DNA of 64,000 bases, taken from Aeromonas taiwanensis. Lineage in GTDB: Bacteria; Pseudomonadota; Gammaproteobacteria; Enterobacterales; Aeromonadaceae. The translations under genes were made by a program, and so were the position numbers. The notes beneath the pieces were generated by a model. The model was not told the origin of the DNA. It worked only from the letters and a program-made list of their open reading frames with translations, and ran no database searches. Within the stretch, counting starts at the first letter, position 1. The number at the start of each line of letters is the position of its first letter. Of this stretch, positions 17,912 through 26,477 are shown piece after piece. The stretch lies in the NCBI RefSeq assembly GCF_000820165.1, contig NZ_CDDD01000008.1:62001-126000 (forward strand). The letters are read 5' to 3'.

Positions 17912-18400
17912 TCACTCTGCGCCTTGCCGGTGCTCTGGCCGGGCCCGCACATAGAGCGTCCGCTTGACCTGGGCCACCAGCTCGCCCTGGCTGTCCTGCA
18001 CCGTCACCTCAAACTCGGGGAAGTGCTTGTCGCCTCCCTCGGTTGCGGCCACGATGGCGGCCAGCTTGCCGTCGGTCAGGGTGAACTCCGCCACCAGCTT
18101 GCCCTTGCCGGGCTTGGTGAAGTTGATGCTGCCCGCCTTGTCCCAGACGTAATAGCGGTTCTTGAAATGGCCCATCAGCATCAGCGGATAGATGGGATCC
18201 GTCATGGCAAACATGCTGCCGCCGAACTGGGTCCGGTTGGCATTCTTGTTCCACCAGCGGGACTTGAGCGTCACCCGGCAGAAGCGAAAATCGGGGCTCA
18301 GGGTCTCTATCTTGATGCCGGCGCCCCAGAAGGGGGGCCAGGCGTTGAGGGCGCAGCGAACCCAGGCTGCGTTGCCAAAAAGCCAATCCATGGATCTCAT
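17912..18400 (-). CDS. DUF4442 hotdog-fold protein (thioesterase-like)
   Basis: 162 residues matching DUF4442, a hotdog-fold family related to acyl-CoA thioesterases. Supporting segments are NRTQFGGSMFAMTDP (the hotdog helix region) and VWDKAGSINFTKPGKG. No activity is established for the family. Start is ambiguous: ATG at 18400 or 18391. A TATAAT box on the minus strand at 18414-18409 suits transcription from just upstream. It sits on the opposite strand between fldA and fur, which are neighbours in E. coli. Confidence 0.8.
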   Translation of the reverse strand: MRSMDWLFGNAAWVRCALNAWPPFWGAGIKIETLSPDFRFCRVTLKSRWWNKNANRTQFGGSMFAMTDPIYPLMLMGHFKNRYYVWDKAGSINFTKPGKGKLVAEFTLTDGKLAAIVAATEGGDKHFPEFEVTVQDSQGELVAQVKRTLYVRARPEHRQGAE

Positions 18401-18489
18401 CCGACCAGATTATAAAGAGATCACATAGTATCAACATTCTCTGGCGGAGCAAGCGGGCCGGATTAATCTCCCGGCGGGGGAAATGTGCT

Positions 18490-18512
18490 AAACCCATTGA
18501 ATTACTGGGTTT
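18490..18512. promoter_or_regulatory. Inverted repeat in the fur promoter region
   Basis: Arms AAACCCA (18490-18496) and TGGGTTT (18506-18512) flank a 9-nt centre. A TATAAT -10 for fur follows at 18534-18539. It could be an operator or, with the following T-run, a weak terminator. Confidence 0.4.
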
Positions 18513-18623
18513 ATTTTTAACTTGGCTACGACCTATAATGACAGGCCATACGAGTTCGTGGTTGCCATTCCCTCGGCAGTCAATCAGAATAACCACACCT
18601 TCGAGAATGCGAATACATAGAAT

Positions 18624-19052
18624 ATGGCAGACAACAACCAAGCGTTAAAAAAGGCCGGGCTCAAGATTACCCTGCCCCGCGTCAAGATCCTGGAAATCCT
18701 GCAACAGCCGGACTGCCAGCACACCAGTGCGGAAGATCTGTACAAACGGCTGATCGATCAGGGTGAGGAGATTGGTCTCGCTACCGTCTATCGCGTTCTC
18801 AACCAGTTTGATGATGCCGGTATCGTTACCCGTCACCACTTCGAAGGGGGCAAGTCGGTGTTCGAGCTGGCCACCCAGGAGCACCACGACCACCTGGTCT
18901 GCCTCGACTGCGGCAAGGTGATCGAGTTCTCCGACGAGGTGATCGAGCAGCGTCAGCGCGACATCGCCAAGGCACACAACATCCGCCTGACCAACCACAG
19001 CCTCTACCTGTACGGCCACTGCGCCAACGGCGACTGCAAGCACGACGAGTGA
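18624..19052 (+). CDS. fur: Ferric uptake regulator Fur
   Basis: 142 residues (E. coli 148). Fe2+-dependent repressor of iron uptake genes. The N-terminal winged helix contains LPRVKILEILQQ and the recognition helix ATVYRVLNQFDDAGIV. The regulatory metal site includes HHDH (87-90). The structural zinc cysteines are Cys93/Cys96 and Cys133/Cys138. The promoter has a TATAAT at 18534-18539 and a dyad just upstream. No Fur box typical of autoregulation was obvious to me. A terminator follows within 25 bp. Confidence 0.97.
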   Translation: MADNNQALKKAGLKITLPRVKILEILQQPDCQHTSAEDLYKRLIDQGEEIGLATVYRVLNQFDDAGIVTRHHFEGGKSVFELATQEHHDHLVCLDCGKVIEFSDEVIEQRQRDIAKAHNIRLTNHSLYLYGHCANGDCKHDE

Positions 19053-19073
19053 TCGCACCGGTCAGCACAATAT

Positions 19074-19102
19074 AAAAAAGCCAGCATCACGCTGGCTTTT
19101 TT
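19074..19102. terminator. Terminator between fur and glnS
   Basis: 12-bp stem AAAAAAGCCAGC (19074-19085) and GCTGGCTTTTTT (19091-19102) with a 5-nt loop. The genes converge here, so it may act in both directions. Confidence 0.92.
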
Positions 19103-19154
19103 GTGTCCGTAATCCGGATCAGAAGTGGCAGGGTCTCCCCTGCCCTTTCGTCTA

Positions 19155-20816
19155 TCAGGCTTCGGCCTTGCCCCAGACGTCGCGCAGGGCGACGGTGCGG
19201 TTGAACACCAGGTGTTCCGGGCTGGAGAGCTTGTTGTCGGCGCAGAAGTAGCCTTCACGCTCGAACTGGTAGGCAGACTCCGGCTTGGCGTCCTTGAGGG
19301 AGGCTTCCACACGGGCACCGGCGATGATCACCAGGGACTCGGGGTTGAGGGATGCCTCGAAGTCCTCTTCGGCACCCGGGTTTGGCACCTTGAACAGGCG
19401 ATCGTAGAGACGCACTTCGGCCGGCAGGGAGTGAGTGGCGCTGACCCAGTGGATCACCCCTTTCACCTTGCGACCGTCCGCCGGATCCTTGCCCAGGGTG
19501 TCGGCGTCGTAAGAGCAGTAGATGCAGGTGACCTTGCCATCGGCATCCTTCTCGATCCGTTCGGCCTTGATGACATAGGCATTGCGCAGGCGCACTTCCT
19601 TGCCCAGTACCAGACGCTTGAACTGCTTGTTGGCTTCCTCTTTGAAGTCCGCCTCGTCGATGAAGATCTCGCGGGTGAAGGGAAGCTCGCGGCTGCCCAT
19701 CTCCGGCTTGTTCGGATGCGCCGGCGCGGTCAGCACTTCGTCGGCCGCCAGGTTCTCGATCACCACCTTCACCGGGTGCAGCACTGCCATGGCGCGCGGC
19801 GCGTTCTCGTTGAGATCGTCGCGGATGCAGGCTTCCAGCATGCTCATCTCGACGATGTTGTCCTGCTTGGTCACGCCGATGCGCTTGCAGAACTCGCGGA
19901 TGGAGGCCGGGGTATAGCCGCGGCGGCGCAGCCCGGAGACGGTCAGCATGCGCGGATCGTCCCAACCGCTTACGTGCCCCTCGGTCACCAGCAGGTTCAG
20001 CTTGCGCTTGGACATGACGGTGTATTCGAGGTTCAGACGGGAGAACTCGTACTGACGGGGGTGACACTCGATGGAGATGTTGTCCAGCACCCAGTCATAG
20101 AGACGGCGGTTGTCCTGGAATTCCAGGGTGCACAGGGAGTGGGTGATCCCCTCCAGGGCGTCCGAGATGCAGTGGGTAAAGTCGTACATCGGGTAGATGC
20201 ACCACTCGTCACCGGTCTGGTGGTGGTGAGCAAACTTGATGCGATAGATGACGGGGTCGCGCATCACCATGAAGGGAGAGGCCATGTCGATCTTGGCGCG
20301 CAGGCAGGCGCTGCCCTCGGCCATCTCGCCGCTCTTCATCTTGGCGAACAGGGCCAGGTTCTCTTCCACGCTGCGATCGCGGAACGGGCTGTTCTTGCCC
20401 GGGGCGGTCAGGGTGCCACGGTATTCGCGCATCTGCTCCGGGGTCAGTTCGTCCACATAGGCCAGCCCCTTCTCGATGAGCTCGATGGCGTAACCGTGCA
20501 GCTTGTGGAAATAGTCGGAGGAGTAGCAGATCTCGCCGCTCCACTGGAAGCCGAGCCACTGGACGTCCTGCTTGATGGACTCCACGAACTCGATGTCCTC
20601 CTTCGCCGGATTGGTATCGTCGAAGCGCAGGTTGCACTGGCCCTGATAGTCACGGGCGATGCCGAAGTTCAGGCAGATGGATTTGGCGTGGCCGATATGG
20701 AGATAACCGTTCGGCTCCGGCGGAAAACGGGTATGCACGCGGGTGTGCTTACCGCTGGCCAGATCTTCATCAATGATCTGACGAATAAAGTTAGTTGGGC
20801 TGTTCGCCTGACTCAT
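19155..20816 (-). CDS. glnS: Glutaminyl-tRNA synthetase
   Basis: 553 residues (E. coli 554). Class I synthetase charging tRNA-Gln in the cytoplasm. The HIGH motif is at 40-43 ([15 protein letters not shown]) and the KMSKS equivalent is MSKRK at 268-272. The C-terminal beta-barrel anticodon-binding part runs from about 340. GAGGTGAGCC precedes the ATG. Its place between fur and the nag locus matches E. coli, although here the chitobiase gene stands between glnS and nagE. Confidence 0.97.
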   Translation of the reverse strand: MSQANSPTNFIRQIIDEDLASGKHTRVHTRFPPEPNGYLHIGHAKSICLNFGIARDYQGQCNLRFDDTNPAKEDIEFVESIKQDVQWLGFQWSGEICYSSDYFHKLHGYAIELIEKGLAYVDELTPEQMREYRGTLTAPGKNSPFRDRSVEENLALFAKMKSGEMAEGSACLRAKIDMASPFMVMRDPVIYRIKFAHHHQTGDEWCIYPMYDFTHCISDALEGITHSLCTLEFQDNRRLYDWVLDNISIECHPRQYEFSRLNLEYTVMSKRKLNLLVTEGHVSGWDDPRMLTVSGLRRRGYTPASIREFCKRIGVTKQDNIVEMSMLEACIRDDLNENAPRAMAVLHPVKVVIENLAADEVLTAPAHPNKPEMGSRELPFTREIFIDEADFKEEANKQFKRLVLGKEVRLRNAYVIKAERIEKDADGKVTCIYCSYDADTLGKDPADGRKVKGVIHWVSATHSLPAEVRLYDRLFKVPNPGAEEDFEASLNPESLVIIAGARVEASLKDAKPESAYQFEREGYFCADNKLSSPEHLVFNRTVALRDVWGKAEA

Positions 20817-20993
20817 GGCTCACCTCAAAAAAGCGTCACTGGCGGAAGTTGTGCCGGCTGGCACCCTCAACCCCCCGCCGTCAAGCCGGGTATGATCCCT
20901 CATTACGCGCCCTGCCTCAACCTGAATTTGGCCGATCCGGGGCATTGGCGCACCAAAAACGGCGAAGCGGGCAAACGGGCAGGGATCCGGGTC

Positions 20994-21019
20994 AAAAAAA
21001 GCCCCGCACGAGGCGGGGC
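20994..21019 (-). terminator. Terminator downstream of the chitobiase gene
   Basis: Stem GCCCCGC (21001-21007) and GCGGGGC (21013-21019). On the minus strand it is followed directly by seven T. It lies about 140 bp beyond the chitobiase stop. Confidence 0.75.
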
Positions 21020-21078
21020 AACAAGTGATGAAAAACAGACAAAACACACACACAACAAAGGCTCACATGCACAGTCAA

Positions 21079-21116
21079 CCTTTCCCAAGCCCGATGCTTA
21101 TCGCCCTTGGGAAAGG
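21079..21116. repeat. 11-bp perfect inverted repeat downstream of chitobiase
   Basis: CCTTTCCCAAG (21079-21089) and CTTGGGAAAGG (21106-21116) around a 16-nt loop. It shares two bases with the next hairpin (21115-21134). Confidence 0.7.
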
Positions 21117-21134
21117 CGGGTCTTGCGACCCGCC
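21115..21134 (-). terminator. First hairpin after the chitobiase stop
   Basis: Stem GGCGGGTC (21115-21122) and GACCCGCC (21127-21134), loop TTGC. On the minus strand it is followed by TTTCCC, so it is a weak intrinsic terminator at best. Confidence 0.5.
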
Positions 21135-21156
21135 CTGTGTCAATGACCCGAGCTCA

Positions 21157-23820
21157 TCAGTTCAGCTCGGTGACGCGGCTGGTGCGCTTGCCATCGAAGC
21201 TGACGGTGCGCAGGTAGACCTTGCCGTTGACGCTTGGCTTGGCCGCGGCGTCGTAGGCGCTCCAGCTCTTGCCATCCAGGCTGTACTGGATGGGCAGGCC
21301 CGGCAGATCCACGTTCGCTTCAAGCACACCGTTCACCACCTTGGCACCCGGTACGGAGAGGCGGTACTCGACACCGGCCTGGTCGAGTTTCGGCAGCACG
21401 CGCTGGCCAAGCACGTTGGCAAACTGGTTCCACTCCTTGTTGAGGGTGGCCTTGTTCACGTGCTTGGTCTCACCGGAGAACTCGCGACCCTTCACGTAGT
21501 CCAGCTCGAAGCCCCCTTTGTGCCAGGCGCGCTCGGCCACGGAGAAGATGCGCGGGTAGACCATGTACTCGTACTGGGCGTCGGTGCGCACGGTTTCACT
21601 CCACTGCTGACCGGAGATCCCCTTGAACTTGACCGGGTCCTGGTCACCCTTGGCCACGAAGGCGTTGCCGTCGCGGTCAACCGAGGTCTCGGCGTTCTGC
21701 GGCAGGTTTTCCGGGGCGAAGGCGAACACCTTGCGGGTGTCGTTGAAGCGGGTGGCCCAGTAGTAGCCGCGCTCGGCCGGGTGTACCTCGTTCGGGAAGT
21801 CGAAGTAGAGGTAATCCGGGTTGGAGAGCACCACGTCATAGCCCTTGTGCGCCCACTTCATCGCCTCGTTGAAGCCACCCCAGTAGAGGGTTTCCCAGAA
21901 GTTGACCCGGGTCTTGTCGGTGGCGAACACGCTGGCATCCGTGGCGTACTTCAGTCCATCTTCCCACGCCTGCAGGGTGGAGAAGCCGTGGCCCTTGACC
22001 ATCTCGCTCACTTCCTTGGCGAAATGGACCGGCAGCTCAGCCACGTCCTTGATCTTGCCCTCATCGATCATCTTCTGGCACATGGGGGACTTGCCAAACG
22101 GCTTGTCCTGCTTGCTGGAGTCGACGTTGCCCTTCCAGGCCACCAGTTCTTCTTTCTTGGTGACGGCCGGATCCTGGTAACCACCACCCTGCATGATGTT
22201 CTTCGCCTCGTCACCACCGTAGTGCCAGGCGGTCAGCGGCTGGCCGGCGGCCTGGTGCATCTGGGCCACTTCGTCCATCACCTTGGCCACGAAGGTGGCG
22301 GCGCCCGGCTGGCAGGGGTTGATGAAGGACATCTTGTCGTAGAACTGCACCGAGGTGACGTTGGAGGTGTCTTCTGGGTCGGTCAGGCGGAACTGGTTGG
22401 CCTCAGCCTCTTTGCCCTCTGCCATCAGACGCTGGTAGCGCGCCTCCATGGAGACCACGGCGGCACGGGCGTGGGCCGGCATGTTGATCTCGGGGATCAC
22501 GGTCACGCCGCGGGCCTTGGCATAGCGCACCAGGTCGATGTAGTCCGCCTTGCTGTAGAAGCCGGTGCCCATGTTGTCGCTGGTGGGGCCTGAGCCCAGC
22601 TGCGGCAGCAGGCACTGGGTCTCGGACAGATCATGGCAGCGTTTGCTGCCGACGTCGGTCAGCTCCGGCAGGCCCGGGATCTCGATGCGCCAGCCTTCAT
22701 CGTTGGTCAATCCCAGGTGCAGCACGTTGAGCTTCATGGCGGACATCTGGTCCACCAGCTTCTTCATGGTTTCCGGGCTTCTGAAGTGACGGGCCACGTC
22801 GGTCTGCATGCCACGGTATTCGAAGCGCGGGGCATCCTCGACACTCATCTGGCTCACCAGCTTGTCGTCAACTCCCAGGAGGGAGATCAGGGACTGGGCC
22901 CCCCAGAAGGCGCCGTCAACGTCGTGCCCCTGAATGACGGTCCCCTTCTGGCCTATGGTCATGTCGTAGCCTTCGGCCTGCTTGAGCTTGCTGCCGAGTT
23001 TGATGGTGACCGGGTAGCCGGTGTCGGAGAGGGTAACACCCAGCTTGGTCAATTGCGCCTTCAGGGCCTCGGCGCGGTCGCTCGGCAGGTCGAGGGCATT
23101 GAGCTTGATGGTGGAGAAGTCGACCTGGGGGCCGGCTTTCACCACCTGCTTCATCGGGCTCGGCAGGATCTGGTCGTCAATCTTGCCAGCCGGCAGCAGG
23201 GTGCTGGTCTGGTTGGCGGCGAAGCGGGTCTCGCTGTTCATCAGGATGTTGTTGTCATCCTTGGTGCGCTTCCAGCCGTCGGCCGGCATCGGCTTCTCGT
23301 AGGTGGTGGCGTCGTCGATGTTGCTCATGCTGGCCAGCACTTTCGGCTCGGCCCCTTCGCTGGCGACGTACCAGTTCGGCATGATGTCAGATTCAAAGAG
23401 TACCCAGTATTCCACCACCAGGGGCACCTCGACCGTGGCGTCCTTGGCAAAGCCCTGGAACTTCTCGGTCGGCGTCAAACGATAGAGGTCGCCGGTCAGG
23501 TGCGTGATGGTGAACTGGTCGTTGTCCACCCGCTGGATGCGGCGGATGGAGGAGACATAGATGCTCCAGTCCTTGGAGGTGACGTCGGCACCGGTATTGG
23601 TCAGGTGCAGCTTGGCCACACCGCAGCTCGCCCACTCGGAGCCCAGCGCCTGGCAGTCGAGACCGGCGCCGGCACCGTCATTGGTGACGACTTCGTACTT
23701 GACGACGAGGTTGCTGGCGAGGGAATCGACCACGGCTTGCTTGGCGGCATCGGCTGCCTGTACCTGGGCGGCACAAACGGTAGACATGGCAATGGCTAAC
23801 AGAGAATGTTTGAAGTTCAT
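21157..23820 (-). CDS. Secreted chitobiase (GH20 beta-N-acetylhexosaminidase)
   Basis: 887 residues with a signal peptide (MNFKHSLLAIAMSTVCAAQVQA). Hydrolyses chitobiose and short chitooligosaccharides to GlcNAc, probably in the periplasm or outside the cell. Order: N-terminal carbohydrate-binding-like CHB_HEX domain (about 30-190), GH20b domain (about 210-330), GH20 TIM barrel (about 335-770) with the catalytic Asp-Glu pair in WHYGGDEAKN, and a C-terminal Ig-like domain. The strand motif before DEGWRIEI reads HLGLTN, where I recall HxHL(S/T)D in Serratia and Vibrio enzymes. It lies 121 bp downstream of nagE on the same strand and feeds that transporter. Confidence 0.94.
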   Translation of the reverse strand: MNFKHSLLAIAMSTVCAAQVQAADAAKQAVVDSLASNLVVKYEVVTNDGAGAGLDCQALGSEWASCGVAKLHLTNTGADVTSKDWSIYVSSIRRIQRVDNDQFTITHLTGDLYRLTPTEKFQGFAKDATVEVPLVVEYWVLFESDIMPNWYVASEGAEPKVLASMSNIDDATTYEKPMPADGWKRTKDDNNILMNSETRFAANQTSTLLPAGKIDDQILPSPMKQVVKAGPQVDFSTIKLNALDLPSDRAEALKAQLTKLGVTLSDTGYPVTIKLGSKLKQAEGYDMTIGQKGTVIQGHDVDGAFWGAQSLISLLGVDDKLVSQMSVEDAPRFEYRGMQTDVARHFRSPETMKKLVDQMSAMKLNVLHLGLTNDEGWRIEIPGLPELTDVGSKRCHDLSETQCLLPQLGSGPTSDNMGTGFYSKADYIDLVRYAKARGVTVIPEINMPAHARAAVVSMEARYQRLMAEGKEAEANQFRLTDPEDTSNVTSVQFYDKMSFINPCQPGAATFVAKVMDEVAQMHQAAGQPLTAWHYGGDEAKNIMQGGGYQDPAVTKKEELVAWKGNVDSSKQDKPFGKSPMCQKMIDEGKIKDVAELPVHFAKEVSEMVKGHGFSTLQAWEDGLKYATDASVFATDKTRVNFWETLYWGGFNEAMKWAHKGYDVVLSNPDYLYFDFPNEVHPAERGYYWATRFNDTRKVFAFAPENLPQNAETSVDRDGNAFVAKGDQDPVKFKGISGQQWSETVRTDAQYEYMVYPRIFSVAERAWHKGGFELDYVKGREFSGETKHVNKATLNKEWNQFANVLGQRVLPKLDQAGVEYRLSVPGAKVVNGVLEANVDLPGLPIQYSLDGKSWSAYDAAAKPSVNGKVYLRTVSFDGKRTSRVTELN

Positions 23821-23874
23821 AACTGCTGCTCTCGTTTGAAGTAAAGGTTGGATTTTCTTGGCTTTTTTTATATG

Positions 23875-23893
23875 GGGCCCCGAGGCGGGGCCC
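23875..23893 (-). other. GC hairpin between nagE and the chitobiase gene
   Basis: Stem GGGCCCC (23875-23881) and GGGGCCC (23887-23893) with a 5-nt loop. On the coding (minus) strand no T-run follows (an A-run does), so it looks like an mRNA-stabilising or processing hairpin rather than a terminator. Confidence 0.55.
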
Positions 23894-23941
23894 TTAGTTA
23901 TGTCAACAATGGACTTAGACTTGAGGTGAGCTCACGCTCGA

Positions 23942-25396
23942 TTAACGCAGGGCTTTCATCTCACCGGCGATGATCTCGGCCAAGGGACCCAGAATCACCT
24001 GCAGGTTCTGCTCACCGAGCTTGACCACACCGGCCGCGCCCAGGGCTTTGAGCTTGCGCTCGTCGACGATGCTGCGATCTTTCAGGGTCAGACGCAGACG
24101 GGTGATGCAGGCATCGATGGTCACCAGGTTTTCCTGGCCGCCCAGCACTTCCAGATATTGCTTGGCCAACTCGGTGCGGTCGGTGGTCTGAGCCTGTACC
24201 GGCACGGCTTCGTCGTCTTCACGACCCGGGGTTTTCAGGTTGAACTTGGCGATCACGGCGCGGAAGACCACGTAGTAGAGGCCGAAGAACACCAGGCCCT
24301 GTACCAGCAGCATGTACCACTGGGTGGCCAGCGGGTTGCGGCTGGAGAGCACCATATCCACCAGACCTGCGCTGAAGCCGAAGCCGGCGATCCAGTGCAT
24401 GCTGGAGGCGATGAACACGGACAGGCCGGTCAGCAGGGCGTGGATGACATACAGCACCGGCGCCACGAACATGAAGGAGAACTCGAGCGGCTCGGTCACC
24501 CCGGTGAAGAAGGCGGCAAAGGCGGCGGCGATCATGATGGACGCAACCTTCTCTTTGTTCTCTTTCTTCGCGGCGTGGTAGATGGCCAGCGCGGCACCCG
24601 GCAGACCGAACATCATGATGGGGAAGAAGCCGGCCTGGTACATGCCGGTCACGCCCACGACCGCTTTACCGGCGTCGATGGAGGTTTGGCCACCCAGGAA
24701 GTTCGGGATGTCGTTGATGCCGGCCACGTCGAACCAGAACACGGAGTTCAGGGCGTGGTGCAGACCGACCGGGATCAGCAGACGGTTGAAGAAGGCGTAG
24801 ATGCCGGCACCGGTGGAGCCCATGCTGACGATGGATTCACCGAAGCTCACCAGGCCACCGTAGATGACCGGCCAGACGGCCATCAGGATGAAGGAGACCA
24901 CGATCATCACCACGGAGGTCACGATCGGCACCAGACGACGGCCGGAGAAGAAGGCCAGTGCCTTGTGCAGCTCCACGCTGCTGAAGCGGTTGTACAGCTC
25001 GGCGGCGATGACACCGCACAGGATGCCGACGAACTGGTTGCTGATCTTGGCAAAGGCTGCCGGTACCTGGTCGGCCGGGATGCCCTTGATCTGGGCAACG
25101 GCGCCCGGGCTCAGCAGGGTGGTGACGACCAGGAAGCCGACCAGACCGGCCAGCGCGGCGGAGCCGTCTTTATCCTTGGACATGCCATACGCCACGCCCA
25201 CGGCGAACAGAATGGGCATGCTGTCGATGATGGCGGCGCCCGCCTTGATCAGAAACGCAGCCAGAGGGCTTCCGCCACCCCAGCCGTTCGGGTCAATCCA
25301 GTAGCCAATCCCCATCAGGATCGCGGCGGCAGGCAATACCGCTACCGGCACCATCAGGGCGCGGCCGATCTTTTGCAAATAACCGAGAATGTTCAC
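23942..25396 (-). CDS. nagE: N-acetylglucosamine PTS permease, EIICB (NagE without IIA)
   Basis: 484 residues. Imports GlcNAc and phosphorylates it to GlcNAc-6-P. The EIIC membrane domain (1-370) starts with IGRALMVPVAVLPAAAILMG and contains the conserved GVTEPLEF. The EIIB domain (about 405-484) carries the phosphorylated Cys in DACITRLRL. E. coli NagE has an additional C-terminal EIIA (648 residues in total). It is absent here, so a separate EIIA-Glc (Crr) must donate phosphate. It starts with GTG at 25396, preceded by AAGGAGAGG. Divergent from nagB. Confidence 0.94.
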   Translation of the reverse strand: MNILGYLQKIGRALMVPVAVLPAAAILMGIGYWIDPNGWGGGSPLAAFLIKAGAAIIDSMPILFAVGVAYGMSKDKDGSAALAGLVGFLVVTTLLSPGAVAQIKGIPADQVPAAFAKISNQFVGILCGVIAAELYNRFSSVELHKALAFFSGRRLVPIVTSVVMIVVSFILMAVWPVIYGGLVSFGESIVSMGSTGAGIYAFFNRLLIPVGLHHALNSVFWFDVAGINDIPNFLGGQTSIDAGKAVVGVTGMYQAGFFPIMMFGLPGAALAIYHAAKKENKEKVASIMIAAAFAAFFTGVTEPLEFSFMFVAPVLYVIHALLTGLSVFIASSMHWIAGFGFSAGLVDMVLSSRNPLATQWYMLLVQGLVFFGLYYVVFRAVIAKFNLKTPGREDDEAVPVQAQTTDRTELAKQYLEVLGGQENLVTIDACITRLRLTLKDRSIVDERKLKALGAAGVVKLGEQNLQVILGPLAEIIAGEMKALR

Positions 25397-25416
25397 GGTT
25401 CCTCTCCTTAGTTGAT

Positions 25417-25433
25417 GATTTTCTAGAAATTAA
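25417..25433. promoter_or_regulatory. Palindrome near the nagE start, possible second NagC-type site
   Basis: ATTTTC-TA-GAAATT dyad 21-37 bp upstream of the nagE GTG. AT-rich arms resemble the NagC/Mlc class but the centre is shorter than usual. Confidence 0.3.
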
Positions 25434-25488
25434 GTGCTTATCACGTTCGACGCATAAGCCATCAAGGCTTGATTGGCAGTCTAGGGCT

Positions 25489-25510
25489 TTTATTTCGCTG
25501 CGCAAATTAA
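25489..25510. promoter_or_regulatory. Candidate NagC operator in the nagE/nagB divergent region
   Basis: TTATTT, then CGCTGCGC, then AAATTAA: an AT-rich dyad with a GC core as in NagC/Mlc sites. A weaker TTTATTT...TAAAA copy lies at 25584-25601 near nagB, which would allow looping as in E. coli. Confidence 0.6.
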
Positions 25511-25522
25511 TAAACCCGCATT

Positions 25523-25538
25523 CGTGATCATTATCACT
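25523..25538. promoter_or_regulatory. Candidate CRP-cAMP site
   Basis: CGTGA-N6-TCACT, two mismatches from TGTGA-N6-TCACA, centred about 137 bp before nagB and 134 bp before nagE, next to the NagC-like dyad. Suits activation of both divergent operons. Confidence 0.6.
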
Positions 25539-25667
25539 CATCAGACATAAAGGTAGTGGATTGATGTGGCTTAGTTCGCAATCTTTATTTACGCTATAAA
25601 ACAACTTAGATGTGTCTTTTAGTCTTGCCGTCAATAGACAGCTGCAACCCGTATAGAGGTATAGATA

Positions 25668-26468
25668 ATGCGCCTGATCCCGTTGAAGTCTGCCAGCCAG
25701 GTGGGTCTCTGGTCCGCCCGTTACATCGTTGACCGCATCAATGCGTTCAAGCCGACAGCCGAGCGCCCCTTCGTACTGGGCCTGCCCACCGGCGGCACGC
25801 CGCTCAATACCTACAAGCGCCTGATTGAACTGCATAAAGCCGGCGAGGTGAGCTTCCAGAACGTGGTCACCTTCAACATGGACGAGTACGTGGGGCTGCC
25901 GAAGGAGCACCCGGAGAGCTACCACAGCTTCATGTACAACAACTTCTTCAACCACGTGGACATCCGCCCGGAAAACATCAACATCCTCAACGGCAACGCG
26001 CCGGATCTGGTGGCCGAGTGCCAGCGCTACGAGGACAAGATCAAGTCCTACGGCAAGATCAACCTGTTCATGGGCGGGGTCGGCAATGACGGTCACATCG
26101 CCTTCAACGAGCCGGCCTCTTCCCTGGCTTCCCGCACCCGGGTCAAGACCCTGACCGAGGACACCCGCATCGCGAACTCCCGCTTCTTCGGTGGCGACAT
26201 GGAGCAGGTGCCCAAGCTGGCGCTGACCGTGGGCGTGGGAACCTTGATGGACGCCGAAGAGATCCTGATCCTGGTGATCGGTCATGCCAAGGCTCAGGCC
26301 CTGCAGGCCACGGTGGAAGGGAGCGTCAACCACATGTGGACCATCTCCACCCTGCAGCTGCACCCGAAAGGCATCGTCGTGTGCGACGAGCCCTCCACCA
26401 TGGAGCTCAAGGTCAAGACGGTGCGTTACTTCCAGCAGCTGGAAGCCGACAACATCAAGCACCTCTGA
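25668..26468 (+). CDS. nagB: Glucosamine-6-phosphate deaminase
   Basis: 266 residues, the length of the E. coli enzyme. Converts glucosamine-6-phosphate to fructose-6-phosphate and ammonia. The catalytic set is intact at E. coli numbering: Asp72 (NMDEY), Asp141, His143 ([10 protein letters not shown]) and Glu148. GLPTGGTP forms the phosphate loop. First gene of nagBAC. nagA starts 9 bp downstream. Expected to be repressed by NagC and induced by GlcNAc-6-P. Confidence 0.97.
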   Translation: MRLIPLKSASQVGLWSARYIVDRINAFKPTAERPFVLGLPTGGTPLNTYKRLIELHKAGEVSFQNVVTFNMDEYVGLPKEHPESYHSFMYNNFFNHVDIRPENINILNGNAPDLVAECQRYEDKIKSYGKINLFMGGVGNDGHIAFNEPASSLASRTRVKTLTEDTRIANSRFFGGDMEQVPKLALTVGVGTLMDAEEILILVIGHAKAQALQATVEGSVNHMWTISTLQLHPKGIVVCDEPSTMELKVKTVRYFQQLEADNIKHL

Positions 26469-26477
26469 GGAGCCCCC

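Larger units (their letters stand above)
20817..21156. other. Intergenic region upstream of glnS and downstream of chitobiase (340 bp)
   Basis: Both neighbours are on the minus strand, so this holds the chitobiase terminators and the glnS promoter. Three hairpins are listed separately. Near glnS the sequence is AT-poor and I cannot name a clear promoter. No protein-like frame. Confidence 0.6.

Noticed and set aside
19125-21146. Plus-strand open frame opposite glnS
   Set aside because: Shadow of glnS; minus strand has HIGH and MSKRK at correct places.
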